A DNA stretch of 64,000 nucleotides, taken from NCBI RefSeq assembly GCF_949987535.1, contig NC_080064.1, positions 126,694,708-126,758,707 of the forward strand. The letters run 5' to 3'. This DNA is from Balaenoptera acutorostrata. Its lineage: Eukaryota > Chordata > Mammalia > Artiodactyla > Balaenopteridae. Within the stretch, counting starts at the first letter, position 1; each line of letters begins with the position of its first letter. Made by a program: the position numbers and the translations under genes. The notes below the pieces were generated by a model. It saw only the letters and a list, made by a program, of their open reading frames with translations, was not told the origin of the DNA and did no database searches. Of the stretch, positions 1 through 14,002 are shown piece by piece.

Positions 1-40
1 CGGAATGGAGCTGCTTTACAAGGTAAAAACTGAGCTACCA
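1..40 (+). repeat. Partial satellite monomer at window edge
   Basis: These bases match the stretch just before the anchor hexamer of later monomers (compare 1,565-1,604), so the array enters the window from the left. Confidence 0.9.
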
Positions 41-1604
41 TATGATGCGACAGGGCACCTTTTGAGCCTATTAACTAAGACCACCAGAATCGGAAAGACA
101 GAGGCATGCAAATGTGCACTGCAGCAATATTGAAATAGCCAAGACATGGAAGCAAAAACAAGGTCCATAAACAGATGAATGGACAAAGACGAAGTGGTAT
201 ACGTACCAAATGGAATAGAAGCCTCGGGAACAAAATGAACAATGCCATTTTCAGGACTAAGGTTGAGCCTAGAAATAATCATATAAGGTTAAGTAAGTCA
301 AAAGGGTATGACAGGGGCTTCCCTCGTGGCGCAGTGATTGAGAATCTGCCTGCTAATGCAGGGGACGCGGGTTCGAGCCCTGGACTGGGAGGATCCCACG
401 TGCCACGGAGCAACTGGGACCGTGAGCCACAACTGCTGAGCCTGCGCATCTGGAGTCTGTGCCCCACAACGGGAGGGGCCACGATAGTGAGAGGCCCGCG
501 CACCGCAATGAAGAGTGGCCCCCGCTTGCCGCAACTAGAGAAAGCCCTCGCACGAAACGAAGACCCAACACAGCTAAATAAATAGATAAATAAATAAATA
601 AAGTAGCTATTAATTAAAAAAAAGGGTATGACAAATATCCTATGATATCATTTATATATGTTATCCTAAGATTGCTACCAATGAACATATTTCCACAAAA
701 AAAGACACTCACAGACTTATCAAATAAACTAATGGTTAGCCAAAATGAAAGGTGGGAGGATGGGTAAATTAGGACTATGGCGTTTACATACATATACTAA
801 TGTATGTTAAATGTATATAAACATATAACAGATAAACTATATGAATTATATAATCACCAATAACTTTAAAATATACATTCTGTAATCACATACATGCTAA
901 CAGGATCCGAAGATGAACAGACATATGTATGAATCATTGAGCCGATTCTGTACAGCAGATAATCAAAACACTCTAATCAAATTTACTCTGATAAGAAATA
1001 GAAATTAAATTTAAAAAACAAACATAAGTAAGGAGACATAAAGTTCTGGGGGCTTGTCTCAGCACATTCCACTCTAGTTTACAACCTCGGAACACTACCT
1101 CCAGGAAGACTCTGTTGCCCTAGTAACAAGAGTTGAGAACGTAATAATGCTGCCGCCTTGTGGCTGTTTCCCACAACAGCAGCTTTATACCCAGTGCCTA
1201 TTGTTGCTTAATAGTCACAAGGACTGCAGGGCTCTAAATGACACCTGCCCTCAAAAAAGGCCCTGGGGTAGGGAATAGGCAAGAAAATTCAACACATGAG
1301 AAATTTTTCCAGAAGTCAATATGAAGAGGGAAGTTGTACTCACTCTTTCACAAAACAAGGAAAAGAAGAAGAAGGGGATGCCTAAAGCTCACTATAAGGA
1401 ATTATTAGCCACATGCCTATCCAACCTCCAAAAAGGTTTCAGCTCACACAGGTCAAATGGCCATCAGCAAAAAGTCCACAAACTATAAATGCAGAAGGGG
1501 TTTTAGAGAACTCTGTACCTCCTAGCTCTGGTGGGATCTAAAGCGGTAACAGCACTAACAAAAATGGAATGGAGCTGCTTTACAAGGTAAAAACTGAGCT
1601 ACCA
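41..1604 (+). repeat. Satellite monomer 1, 1,564 bp, SINE-bearing
   Basis: Type B monomer: GCGACAGGGCACC then GAGCCTATTAACT after the anchor, where type A has GCGGCAGGGCACC and GGGCCTATAACCT. It carries the SINE at 314-619. The run AAAACAAGG and the CTAAGGTT variant link it to monomer 17. A CTCF-like site lies at 1,150-1,163. Confidence 0.92.
314..619 (+). mobile_element. CHR-type tRNA-derived SINE in satellite monomer 1
   Basis: The SINE has a tRNA-like head with an A-box region (GTGGCGCAGTGATTGAG) and a B box (GGTTCGAGCCC), a cetacean CHR body and a (TAAA)n tail. It is flanked by a 14-bp target duplication AAAAGGGTATGACA at 300-313 and 620-633. The same duplication flanks every satellite-borne copy, so there was one insertion followed by amplification. 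Confidence 0.92.
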
Positions 1605-2844
1605 TATGATGCGACAGGGCACCTTTTGAGCCTATTAACTAAGACCACCAGAATCGGAAAGACAGAGGCAGGCAAATGTGCACTGCAGCAATATTGAAAT
1701 ATCCAAGACATACAAGGAAAAAAAAGGTCCATAAACAGATGAATGGACAAAGACCAAATGTTATACGTACCAAATGGAATAGTGGCCTCGCGAACAAAAT
1801 GAACAATGCCGTTTTCAGGACTACAGTTGAGCCTAGAAATAATCATATAGGGTTAAGTAAGTCACAAGGGTATGACAAATATCCTATGATATCATTTATA
1901 CATGTTATCCTAAGATTGCTACCAATGAACATATTTCCACAAAAAAATACACTCACAGACTTATCAAATAAACTAATGGTTAGCCAAAATGAAAGGTGGG
2001 AGGTTGGGTAAATTAGGACTATGGCGTTTACATACATATACTAATGTATGTTAAATGTATATAAACATATAACAGATAAACTATATGAATTATATAACCA
2101 CCAATACCTTTAAAATATACATTCTGTAATCACATACATGCTAACAGGATCCGAAGATGAACAGACATATGTGTGAATCATTGAGCCGATTCTGTACAGC
2201 AGACAATCAAAACACTCTAATCAAATTTACTCCGATAAGAAATAGAAATTAAATTTAAAAAACAAACATAAGTAATGAGACATAAACTTCTCGGGGCTTC
2301 TCCCAGCACATTCCACTCTAATTTACAACCTCGGAACACTACCTAGAGGAAGACTCTGTTGCCCTAGTAACAAGAGTTGAGAACGTAATAATGCTGCCGC
2401 CTTGTGGCTGTTTCCCACAACAGCATCTTTATACCCAGTGCCAATTGTTGCTTAATAGTCACAAGGACTGCAGGGCTCTAAATGACACCTGCCCTCAAAA
2501 AATGCCCTGGGGTAGGGAATAGGCAAGAAAATTCAAGACATGAGAAAATTTTCAAGAAGTCAATAAGAGGAGGGAAGTTGTACTCACTCTTTAAAAAAAA
2601 GGAAAAGAAAAAAAAGGACATGCCTAAAGCTCAGTATAAGCAATTATTAGCCACATGCAAATTCAAATTCAAAAAGTTTTCAGCTCACACCAGTCATGAC
2701 CATCAGCAAAAAGTCTAAAAATTATAAATGCTGAAGGGGTTTTAGAGAACTCTGTACCTTCTAGCTGCTGGTGGGATGTAAAGTGGTAACAGCACTAACG
2801 CAAACTGAATCGAGCTGCTTTACAAGGTAAAAACTGAGCTACCA
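1605..2844 (+). repeat. Satellite monomer 2, 1,240 bp
   Basis: Type B monomer without a SINE; the empty site, a single AAGGGTATGACA, is at about 1,867-1,878. The spacer carries CCTAGAGGAAG where most monomers have CCTCCAGGAAG, a variant shared with monomers 8, 11 and 14. A CTCF-like site lies at 2,394-2,407. Confidence 0.92.
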
Positions 2845-4084
2845 TATGATGCGGCAGGGCACCTTTTGGGCCTATAACCTAAGACCACCAGAATCGGAAA
2901 GACAGAGGCAGGCAAATGTGCACTGCAGCAATATTGAAATAGCCAAGAAATGGAAGCAAAAAAAGATCCATAAACAGATGAATGGACAAAGAAGAAGTGG
3001 TATATGGACAGAATGGAATAGTAGCCTCGGAAAAGAAATGAACAATGCCGTGTTCAGGACTACAGTTGAGCCTAGAAATAATCATATAAGGTTAGGTAAG
3101 TCAAAAAGGTATGACAAATATCCTATGATATCATTTATACATGTTATCCTAAGATTGCTACCAATGAACATATTTCCACAAAAAAAGACACTCACAGACT
3201 TATAAAATAAACTAAAGGTTAGCCAAAATGAAAGGTGGGAGGATGGGTAAATTAGGACTATGGCGTTAACATACATATAGTAATGTTTGTTAAATGTATA
3301 TAAACAAATAACATATAAACTATATAAATTATATAATCACAATACCTTTAAAATATACATTCTGTAATTCCATACATGCTAACAGGATCCGAAGATGAAC
3401 AGACATATGTATGAATCATTGAGCAGATTCTGTACAGCCAGACAATCAAAACACTCTAATCAAATTTACTCCGATAAGAAATAGAAATTAAATTTAAAAA
3501 ACAAACATAAGTAAGGAGACATGAAGATCTGGGGGCTTGTCCCAGCACATTCCACTCTAATTTACAACCTCGGAACACTACCTCCAGGAAGACTCTGTTG
3601 CCCTAGTAACAAGAATTGAGAACGTAATAATGCTGCTGCCTTGTGGCTGTTTCCCACAACAGCAGCTTTAAACCCACTGCTAATGGTTGCTTCATAGTCA
3701 CAAGGATTGCAGGGCTCTAAATGACACCTGCCCTCAAGAAATGCCCTGGAGTGGGGAATAGGAAAGAAAATTCAACACATGAGAAATTTTTCAAGAAGTC
3801 AATATGAAGAGGGAAGTTGTACTCACACTTTATCAAAAAAAGGAAAAGAAAAAAAAGAGCATGCTTAAAGCTCAGTATAAGGAATTATTAGCCACATGCA
3901 AATTCAAATTCAAAAAGGTTTCAGCTCACACCAGTCATGACCATCAGCAAAAAGACTACAAACTATAAATGCTTAAGGGGTTTTAGAAAAATGTGTACCT
4001 TCTAGCTGCTGGTGGGATGTAAAGTGGTAACAGCACTAACGAAAACTGAATGGAGCTGCTACAAAGGTAAAAATTGAGCTACCA
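2845..4084 (+). repeat. Satellite monomer 3, 1,240 bp
   Basis: Type A monomer with the AAGAAATGGAAGC variant shared with monomers 9, 10, 13 and 16. The CTCF-like core is altered to CTGCTGCCTTGTGG in this copy. Confidence 0.92.
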
Positions 4085-5322
4085 TATGATGCGGCAGGGC
4101 ACCTTTTGGGCCTATAACCTAAGACCACCAGAATCGGAAAGACAGAGGCAGGCAAATGTGAACTGCAACAACATTGATATAGCCAAGACATGGAAGCAAA
4201 AAAAGGTCCATAAACAGATGAATGGACAAAGACGAAGTGGTATACGTACCAAATGGAATAGAAGCCTCGGGAACAAAATGAACAATGCCGTTTTCAGGAC
4301 TACAGTTGAGCCTAGAAATAATCATATAGGGTTAAGTAAGTCACTATGGTATGACAAATATCCTATGATATCATTTATACATGTTATCCTAAGATTGCTG
4401 CCAATGAACATATTTCCACAAAAAAAGACACTCACAGACTTATCAAATAAACTAATGGTTAGCCAAAATGAAACGTGGGAGGATGGGTAAATTAGGACTA
4501 TGCCGTTTCCATACATATAGTAATATTTGTTAAATGTATATAAACATATAACATATAAACTATATAAATTATATAATCACAATACCTTTAAAATATACAT
4601 TCTGTAATCACATACATGCTAACACTATCCGAAGATGAACAGACATATGTATGAATCATTGAGGAGATTCTGTACAGCCAGACTATCAAAACACTCTAAT
4701 CAAATTTACTCCGATAAGAAATTGAAATTAAATTTAAAACACAAACATAAGGAAGGAGACATAAAGTTCTGGGGGCTTGTCCCAGCACATTCCACTCTAG
4801 TTTACAACCACGGAACACTACCTCCAGGAAGACTCTGTTGCCCTAGTAACAAGAGTTGAGAACGTAATAATGCTGCCGCCTTGTGGCTGTTTCCCACAAC
4901 AGCAGCTTTATACCCAGTGCCAATTGTTGCTTAAGAGTCACAAGGACCGCAGGGCTCTAAATGGCACCTGCCCTCAAAAAATGCCCTGAGGTAAGGAATA
5001 GACAAAAAAATTCAACACATGAGAAAATTTTCAAGAATTCAATAAGAGGAGGGAAGTTGTACTCACTCTTTTAAAAAAAGGAAAAGAAGAAAAAGGACAT
5101 GCCTAAAGCTCAGTATAAGGAATTATTAGCCACACGGAAATTCCAATTCAAAAAGTTTTCAGCTCACACCAGTCATGACCATCAGCAAAAATTCTACAAA
5201 CTATAAATGCAGAAGGGGTTTTAGAGAACTCTGTAACTCCTAGGTCTGGTGGGATCTAAAGTGGTAACAGCACTAACAAAAACGGAATGGAGCTGCTTTA
5301 CAAGGTAAAAACTGAGCTACCA
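4085..5322 (+). repeat. Satellite monomer 4, 1,238 bp
   Basis: Type A monomer with the diagnostic AACAACATTGATATAG, shared with monomers 6, 11 and 14. From about 4,150 it is the first half of the first 2,478-bp dimer. A CTCF-like site lies at 4,873-4,886. Confidence 0.92.
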
Positions 5323-6561
5323 TATGATGCAACAGGGCACCTTTTGAGCCTATTAACTAAGACCACCAGAATCGGAAAGACAGAGGCAGGCAAATGTGCA
5401 CTGCAGCAATATTGAAATAGCCAAGACATACAAGCAAAAAAAAAGGTTCATAAACAGATGAATGGACAAATAAGAAGTGGTATATGTACCAAATGGTATA
5501 GTAGCCTCGCGAAAAAAGTGAACAATGCCGTTTTCAGGACTACAGTTGAGCCTAGAAATAATCATATAAGGTTAAGTAAGTCAAAAGGGTATGACAAATA
5601 TCCTATGATATCATTTATACATGTTATCCTAAGATTGCTACCAATGAATATATTTCCACAAAAAGACACTCTCAGACTTATCAAATAAACTAATGTTTAG
5701 CCAAAATGAAAGGTGGGAGGATGGGTTAATTAGGACTATGGGGTTAACATACATATAGTAATGTTTCTTAAATGTATATAAACATATAACATAGAAACTA
5801 TATAAATTATATAATCACAATACATTTAAAATATACATTCTGTAATTCCATACATGCTAACAGGATCCGAAGATGAACAGACATATGTATGAATCATTGA
5901 GCAGATTCGGTACAGCCAGACAATCAAAACACTCTAATCAAATTTACTCCGATAAGAAACAGAAATTAAATTTAAAAAACAAACATAAGTAAGGAGACAT
6001 AAAATTCTGGGGGCTTGTCCCAGCACATTCCACTCTAATTTACAACCTCGGAACACTAAATCCAGGAAGACTCTGTTGCCTTAGTAACAAGAATTGAGAA
6101 TGTAATAATGCTGCTGCCTTGGGGCTGTTTCACAAAACAGCAGCTTTAAACCCACCCCTAATGGTTGCTTAATAGTCACAAGGATTGCAGGGCTCTAAAT
6201 GACACCTGCCCTCAAGAAATGCCCTGGAGTGGGGAATAGGCCAGAAAATTCAACACATGAGAATATTTTGAAGAAGTCAATAAGAGGAGGGGAGTTGTAC
6301 TCACTCTTTTAAAAAAAGGAAAAGAAAAAAGAGGACATGCCTAAAGCTCAGTATAAGGAATTATTAGCCACAGGCAAATTCAAATTCAAAAAGGTTTCAG
6401 CTCACACCAGTCATAACCATCAGCAAAAAGTCTACAAACTATAAATGCTGAAGGGATTTTAGAGAACTGTGTACCTTCTAGCTGCTGGTGGGATGTAAAG
6501 TGGTAACAGCACTAACGCAAACTGAATCGAGCTACTTTACAAGGTAAAAACTGAGCTACCA
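5323..6561 (+). repeat. Satellite monomer 5, 1,239 bp
   Basis: Type B monomer, second half of the first dimer. It shares with monomer 7 the variants GGTTCATAAACAG, the shortened CCACAAAAAGACACTC, and ATTTTGAAGAAGTC. Confidence 0.92.
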
Positions 6562-7800
6562 TATGATGCGGCAGGGCACCTTTTGGGCCTATAACCTAAG
6601 ACCACCAGAATCGGAAAGACAGAGGCAGGCAAATGTGAACTGCAACAACATTGATATAGCCAAGACATGGAAGCAAAAAAAAGGTCCATAAAGAGATGAA
6701 TGGACAAAGACGAAGTGGGATACGTACCAAATGGAATAGAAGCCTCGGGAACAAAATGAACAATGCCTTTTTCAGGACTACAGTTGAGCCTAGAAATAAT
6801 CATATAGGGTTAAGTAAGTCACAAGGGTATGACAAATATCCTATGATATCATTTATACATGTTATCCTAAGATTGCTGCCAATAAACATATTTCCACAAA
6901 AAAAGACACTCACAGACTTATCAAATAAACTAATGGTTAGCCAAAATGAAAGGTGGGAGGATGGGTAAATTAGGACTATGCCGTTTCCATACATATAGTA
7001 ATATTTGTTAAATGTATATAAACATATAACATATAAACTATATAAATTATATAATCACAATACCTTTAAAATATACATTCTGTAATCACATACATGCTAA
7101 CAGGATCCGAAGATGAACAGACATATGTATGAATCATTGAGCAGATTCTGTACAGCCAGACAATCAAAACACTCTAATCAAATTTACTCCGATAAGAAAT
7201 AGAAATTAAATTTAAAACACAAACATAAGGAAGGAGACATAAACTTCTGGGGGCTTGTCCCAGCACATTCCACTCTAGTTTACAACCGCGGAACACTACC
7301 TCCAGGAAGACTCTGTTGCCCTAGTAACAAGAGTTGAGAACGTAATAATGCTGCCGCTTTGTGGCTGTTTCCCACAACAGCAGCTTTATACCCAGTGCCA
7401 ATTGTTGCTTAAGAGTCACAAGGACCGCAGGGCTCTAAATGACACCTGCCCTCAAAAAATGCCCTGAGGTAGGGAATAGACAAAAAAATTCAACACATGA
7501 GAAAATTTTCAAGAATTCAATAAGAGGAGGGAAGTTGTACTCACTCTTTAAAAAAAAGGAAAAGAAGAAAAAGGACATGCCTAAAGCTCAGTATAAGGAA
7601 TTATTAGCCACACGGAAATTCCAATTCAAAAAGTTTTCAGCTCACACCAGTCATGACCATCAGCAAAAATTCTACAAACTATAAATGCAGAAGGGGTTTT
7701 AGAGAACTCTGTAACTCCTAGGTCTGGTGGGATCTAAAGTGGTAACAGCACTAACAAAAACGGAATGGAGCTGCTTAACAAGGTAAAAACTGAGCTACCA
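6562..7800 (+). repeat. Satellite monomer 6, 1,239 bp
   Basis: Type A monomer with AACAACATTGATATAG; counterpart of monomer 4 at +2,477 bp. The two share rare variants such as CCGTTTCCATACATATAG. Confidence 0.92.
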
Positions 7801-9039
7801 TATGATGCGACAGGGCACCTTTTGAGCCTATTAACTAAGACCACCAGAATCGGAAAGACAGAGGCAGGCAAATGTGCACTGCAGCAATATTGAAATAGCC
7901 AAGACATACAAGCAAAAAAAAAGGTTCATAAACAGATGAATGGACAAAGAAGAAGTGGTATATGTACCAAATGGTATAGTAGCCTCGCGAAAAAAGTGAA
8001 CAATGCCGTTTTCAGGACTACAGTTGAGCCTAGAAATAATCATATAAGGTTAAGTAAGTCAAAAGGGTATGACAAATATCCTATGATATCATTTATACAT
8101 GTTATCCTAAGATTGCTACCAATGAATATATTTCCACAAAAAGACACTCTCAGACTTATCAAATAAACTACTGGTTAGCCAAAATGAAAGGTGGGAGGAT
8201 GGGTTAATTAGGACTATGGGGTTAACATACATATAGTAATGTTTCTTAAATGTATATAAACATATAACATAGAAACTATATAAATTATATAATCACAATA
8301 CATTTAAAATATACATTCTGTAATTCCATACATGCTAACAGGATCCGAAGATGAACAGACATATGTATGAATCATTGAGCAGATTCTGTACAGCCAGACA
8401 ATCAAAACACTCTAATCAAATTTACTCCGATAAGAAACAGAAATTAAATTTAAAAAACAAACATAAGTAAGGAGACATAAAGTTCTGGGGGCTTGTCCTA
8501 GCACATTCCACTCTAATTTACAACCTCGGAACTCTACATCCAGGAAGACTCTGTTGCCTTAATAACAAGAATTGAGAATGTAATAATGCTGCTGCCTTGT
8601 GGCTGTTTCCCAAAACAGCAGCTTTAAACCCACGGCTAATTGTTGCTTAATAGTCACAAGGATTGCAGGGCTCTAAATGACACCTGCCCTCAAGAAATGC
8701 CCTGGAGTGGGGAATAGGCAAGAAAATTCAACACATGAGAATATTTTGAAGAAGTCAATAAGAGGAGGGGAGTTGTACTCACTCTTTTAAAAAAAGGAAA
8801 AGAAAAAAGAGGACATGCCTAAAGCTCAGTATAAGGAATTATTAGCCACAGGCAAATTCAAATTAAAAAAGGTTTCAGCTCACACCAGTCATGACCATCA
8901 GCAAAAAGTCTACAAACTATAAATGCTGAAGGGATTTTAGAGAACTGTGTACCTTCTAGCTGCTGGTGGGATGTAAAGTGGTAACAGCACTAACGCAAAC
9001 TGAATCGAGCTGCTTTACAAGGTAAAAACTGAGCAACCA
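7801..9039 (+). repeat. Satellite monomer 7, 1,239 bp
   Basis: Type B monomer; counterpart of monomer 5 at +2,478 bp. It closes the second dimer copy. Confidence 0.92.
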
Positions 9040-10279
9040 TATGATGCGGCAGGGCACCTTTTGGGCCTATAACCTAAGACCACCAGAATCGGAAAGACAG
9101 AGGCAGGCAAATGTGCACTGCAGCAATATTGAAATAGCCAGGAAATGGAAGCAAAAAAAGATCCATAAACAGATGAATGGACAAAGAAGAAGTGGTATAT
9201 GGACAGAATGGAATAGTAGCCTCGGAAAAAAAATGAACAATGCCGTGTTCAGAACTACAGTTGAGCCTAGAAATCATCATATAAGGTTAAGTAAGTCAAA
9301 AGGGTATGACAAATATCCTATGATATCATTTATACATGTTATCCTAAGATTGCTACCAATGAACATATTTCCACAAAAAAAGACACTCACAGACTTATCA
9401 AATAAACTAATTGTTAGCCAAAATGAAAGGTGGGCGGATGGGTAAATGAGGACTATGGCGTTTACATACATATACTAATGTATGTTAAATGTATATAAAC
9501 ATATAACAGATAAACTATATGAATTATATAATCACCAATACCTATAAAATATACATTCTGTAATCACATACATGCTAACAGGATCCGAAGATGAACAGAC
9601 ATATGTATGAATCATTGAGCCGATTCTGTACAGCCAGATAATCAAAACACTCTAATCAAATTTACTCCGATAAGAAATAGAAATTAAATTTAAAAAAAAA
9701 ACATAAGTAAGGAGACATAAACTTCTCCGCGCTTCTCCCAGCACATTCCACTCTAACTCACAACATCGGAACACTACCTAGAGGAAGTCTCTGGTGCCCT
9801 AGTAACAAGAGTTGAGAACGTAATAATGCTGCCGCCTTGTGGCTGTTTCCCACAACAGCAGCTTTATACCCAGTGCCATTTGTTGCTTAATAGTCACAAG
9901 GACTGCAGGGCTCTAAATGACAGCTGCCCTCAAAAAATGCCCTGGGGTAGGGAATAGGCAAGAAAATTCAAGACATGAGAAAATTTTCAAGAAGTCAATA
10001 AGAGGAGGGAAGTTGTACTCACTCTTTAAAAAAAAGGAAAAGAAAAAAAAGGACATGCCTAAAGCTCAGTATAAGGAATTATTAGCCACAGGCAAATTCA
10101 AATTCAAAAAGTTTTTAGCTCACACCAGTCATGACCATCAGCAAAAAGTCTACAAACTATAAATGCTGAAGGGGTTTTAGAGAACTGTGTACCTTCTAGC
10201 TGCTGGTGGGATGTAAAGTGGTAACAGCACTAACGCAAACTGAATCGAGCTGCTTTACAAGGTAAAAACTGAGCGACCA
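9040..10279 (+). repeat. Satellite monomer 8, 1,240 bp
   Basis: Type A monomer. The dimer similarity stops at about 9,105, after which it has the CACTGCAGCAATATTG subtype like monomers 3, 9 and 10. Confidence 0.92.
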
Positions 10280-11518
10280 TATGATGCGGCAGGGCACCTT
10301 TTGGGCCTTTAACCTAAGACCACCAGAATCGGAAAGACAGAGGCAGGCAAATGTGCACTGCAGCAATATTGAAATAGCCAAGAAATGGAAGCAAAAAAAG
10401 ATCCATAAACAGATGAATGGACAAAGAAGAAGTGGTATATGGACAGAATGGAATAGTAGCCTCGGAAAAAAAATGAACAATGCGTGTTCAGGACTACAGT
10501 TGAGCCTAGAAATAATCAAATAAGGTTAAGTAAGTCAAAAGGGTACGACAAATATCCTATGATATCATTTATACATGTTATCCTAAGATTGCTACCAATG
10601 AACATATTTCCACAGAAAAAGACACTCAGAGACTTATCAAATAAACTAATGGTTAGCCAAAATGAAAGGTGGGAGGATGGGTAAATTAGGACTATGGTGT
10701 TTACATACATATACTAATGTATGTTAAATGTATATAAACATATAACAGAAAAACTATATGAATTATATAATCACCAATACCTTTAAAATATATATTGTGT
10801 AATCACATACATGCTAACAGGATCCGAAGATGAACAGACATATGTATGAATCATTGAGCAGATTCTGTACAGCCAGACAATCAAAACACTCTAATCAAAT
10901 TTACTCCGATAAGAAATAGAAATTAAATTGAAAAAACAAACAGAAGTAAGGAGACATGAAGTTCTGGGGGCTTGTCCCAGCACATTCCACTCTAGTTTAC
11001 AACCTCGGAACACTACCTCCAGGAAGACTCTGTTGCCCTAGTAACAAGAGTTGAGAACGTAATAATGCTGCCGCCTTGTGTCTGTTTCCCACAACAGCAG
11101 CTTTATACCCAGTGCCAATTGTTGCTTAATAGTCACAAGGACTGCAGGGCTCTAAATGACACCTGCCCTCAAAAAATGCCCTGCGGTAGGGAATAGGCAA
11201 GAAAATTCAAGACATGAGAAAATTTTCAAGAAGTCAATAAGAGGAAGGAAGTTGTACTCACGCTTTAAAAAAAAGGAAAAGAAAAAAAAGGACATGCCTA
11301 AAGCTCAGTATAAGGAATTATTAGCCATAGGCAAATTCAAATTCAAAAAGGTTTCAGCTCACACCAGTCATGACCATCAGCAAAAAGTCTACAAACTATA
11401 AATGCTGAAGGGGTTTTAGAGAACTGTGTACCTTCTAGCTGCTGGTGGGATGTAAAGTGGTAACAGCACTAACGCAAACTGAATCGAGCTGCTTTACAAG
11501 GTAAAACCTGAGCTACCA
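10280..11518 (+). repeat. Satellite monomer 9, 1,239 bp
   Basis: Type A monomer. From about 10,545 onward it matches the SINE-distal parts of monomers 12 and 15 at +4,046 and +8,092 bp (shared ACAGAAAAACTATATG and AATATATATTGTG), so the first trimer copy begins inside it. Confidence 0.92.
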
Positions 11519-12757
11519 TATGATGCGGCAGGGCACCTTTTGGGCCTATAACCTAAGACCACCAGAATCGGAAAGACAGAGGCAGGCAAATGTGCACTGC
11601 AGCAATATTGAAATAGCCAAGAAATGGAAGCAAAAAAAGATCCATAAACAGATGAATGGACAAAAAGAAGAGGTATATGGACAGCATGGAATAGTAGCCT
11701 CGGAAAAAAAATAAACAATGCCGTGTTCAGGACTACAGTTGAGCCTAGAAATAATCATATAAGGTTAAGTAAGTCAAAAAGGTATGACAAATATCCTATG
11801 ATATCATTTATACATGTTATCCTAAGATTGCTACCAATGAACATATTTCCACAAAAAAAGACACTCACAGACTTATCAAATAAACTAATTGTTAGCCAAA
11901 ATCAAAGGTGGGAGGATGGGTAAATTAGGACTATGGGGTTAACATACATATAGTAATGTTTGTTAAATGTATATAAACAAAAAACATACAAACTATATAA
12001 ATTATATAATCACAATACCTTTAAAATATACATTCTGTAATTCCATACATGCTAACATGATCCGAAGAGGAACAGACATATGTGTGAATCATTGAGTAGA
12101 TTCTGTACAGCCAGACAATCAAAACACTCTAATCAAATTTACTCCGATAAGAAATAGAAATTAAATTTAAAAAACAAACATAAGTAAGGAGACATAAAGT
12201 TCTGGGGGCTTGTCCCAGCACATTCCACTCTAGTTTACAACCTCGGAACACTACCTCCAGGAAGACTCTGTTGCCCTAGTAACAAGAATTGAGAATGTAA
12301 TAATGCTGCTGCCTTGTGGCTGTTTCCCACAACAGCAGCTTTAAACACACTGCTAATGGTTGCTTCATAGTCACAAGGATTGCAGGGCTCTAAATGACAC
12401 CTGCCCTCAAGAAATGCCCTGGAGTGGGGAATAGGCAAGAAAATTCAACACATGAGAAATTTTTCAAGAAGTCAATATGAAGAGGGAAGTTGTACTCACT
12501 CTTTATCAAAAAAAGGAAAAGAAAAAAAAGGACATGCTTAAAGCTCAGTATAAGGAATTATTAGCCACATGCAAATTCAAATTCAAAAAGGTTTCAGCTC
12601 ACACCAGTCATGACCATCAGCAAAAAGACTACAAACTATAAATGCTTAAGGGGTTTGAGAAAAATGTGTACCTTCTAGCTGCTCGTGGGATGTAAAGTGG
12701 TAACAGCACTAACGAAAACTGAATGGAGCTGCTACAAAGGTTAAAATTGAGCTACCA
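11519..12757 (+). repeat. Satellite monomer 10, 1,239 bp
   Basis: Type A monomer with AAGAAATGG and the private variants AAAAAGAAGAGGTATATGG and CATGATCCGAAGAGG. It is repeated almost unchanged as monomers 13 and 16. Confidence 0.92.
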
Positions 12758-14002
12758 TATGATGCGGCAGGGCACCTTTTGGGCCTATAACCTAAGACCA
12801 CCAGAATCGGAAAGACAGAGGCAGGCAAATGTGAACTGCAACAACATTGATATAGCCAAGACATGGAAGCAAAAAAAAGGTCCATAAACAGATGAATGGA
12901 CAAAGACGAAGTGGTATACGTACCAAATGGAATAGAAGCCTCGGGAACAAAATGAACAATGCCGTTTTCAGGACTACAGTTGAGCCTAGAAATAATCATA
13001 TAAGGTTAAGTAAGTCAAAAGGGTATGACAAATATCCTATGATATCATTTATACATGTTATCCTAAGATTGCTACCAATGAACATATTTCCACAAAAAAA
13101 GACACTCACAGACTTATCAAATAAACTAATGGTTAGCCAAACTGAAAGGTGGGAGGATGGGTAAATTAGGACTATGGCGTTTACATACATATACTAATGT
13201 ATGTTAAACGTATGTAAACATATATCAGATAAACTATATGAATTATATAATCACCAATACCTTTAAAATATATATTGTGTAATCACATACATGCTAACAG
13301 GATCCGAAGATGAACAGACATATGTATGAATCATTGAGCAGATTCTGTACAGCCAGACAATGAAAACACTCTAATCAAATTTACTCCGATAAGAAATAGA
13401 AATTAAATTTAAAAAACAAACAGAAGTAAGGAGACATAAACTTCTCGGGGCTTCTCCCAGCACATTCCACTCTAACTCACAACCTCGGAACACTACCTAG
13501 AGGAAGACTCTGTTGCCCTAGTAACAAGAGTTGAGAACGTAATAATGCTGCCGCCTTGTGGCTGTTTCCCACAACAGCAGCTTTATACCCAGTGCCTATT
13601 GTTGCTTAATAGTCACAAGGACTGCAGGGCACTAAATGACACCTGCCTTCAAAAAAGGCCCTGGGGTAGGGAATAGGCAAGAAAATTCAACACATGAGAA
13701 ATTTTTCAGGAAGTCAATATGAAGAGGGAAGTTGTACTCACTCTTTAACAAAAAAAGGAAAAGAAGAAAAAGGGGATGCCTAAAGCTCAGTGTAAGGAAT
13801 TATTAGCCACATGCCTATCCAACCTCCAAAAAGGTTTCAGCTCACACAGGTCAAATGGCCATCAGCAAAAAGTCCACAAACTATAAATGCAGAAGGGGTT
13901 TTAGAGAACTCTGTACCTCCTAGCTCTGGTGGGATCTAAAGTGGTAACAGCACTAACAAAAACAGAATGGAGCTGCTTTACAAGGTAAAAACTGAGCTAC
14001 CA
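12758..14002 (+). repeat. Satellite monomer 11, 1,245 bp
   Basis: Type A monomer with AACAACATTGATATAG. Its spacer carries GGGGATGCCTAAAGC and CTATCCAACCTCC. It recurs as monomer 14, also 1,245 bp. Confidence 0.92.

Larger units (their letters stand above)
4150..9105 (+). repeat. Dimeric higher-order repeat, 2,478-bp period, two copies
   Basis: Monomers 4+5 and 6+7 pair up at 2,477-2,478 bp. Shared rare variants run from about 4,150 to 6,625 and again from about 6,630 to 9,105. Outside these limits the same shift no longer matches the private variants. Boundaries come from the diagnostic bases and are good to about 50 bp. Confidence 0.8.

Noticed and set aside
314..400. tRNA gene
   Set aside because: The A and B boxes belong to the tRNA-derived head of a SINE. 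There is no intact cloverleaf or gene end.
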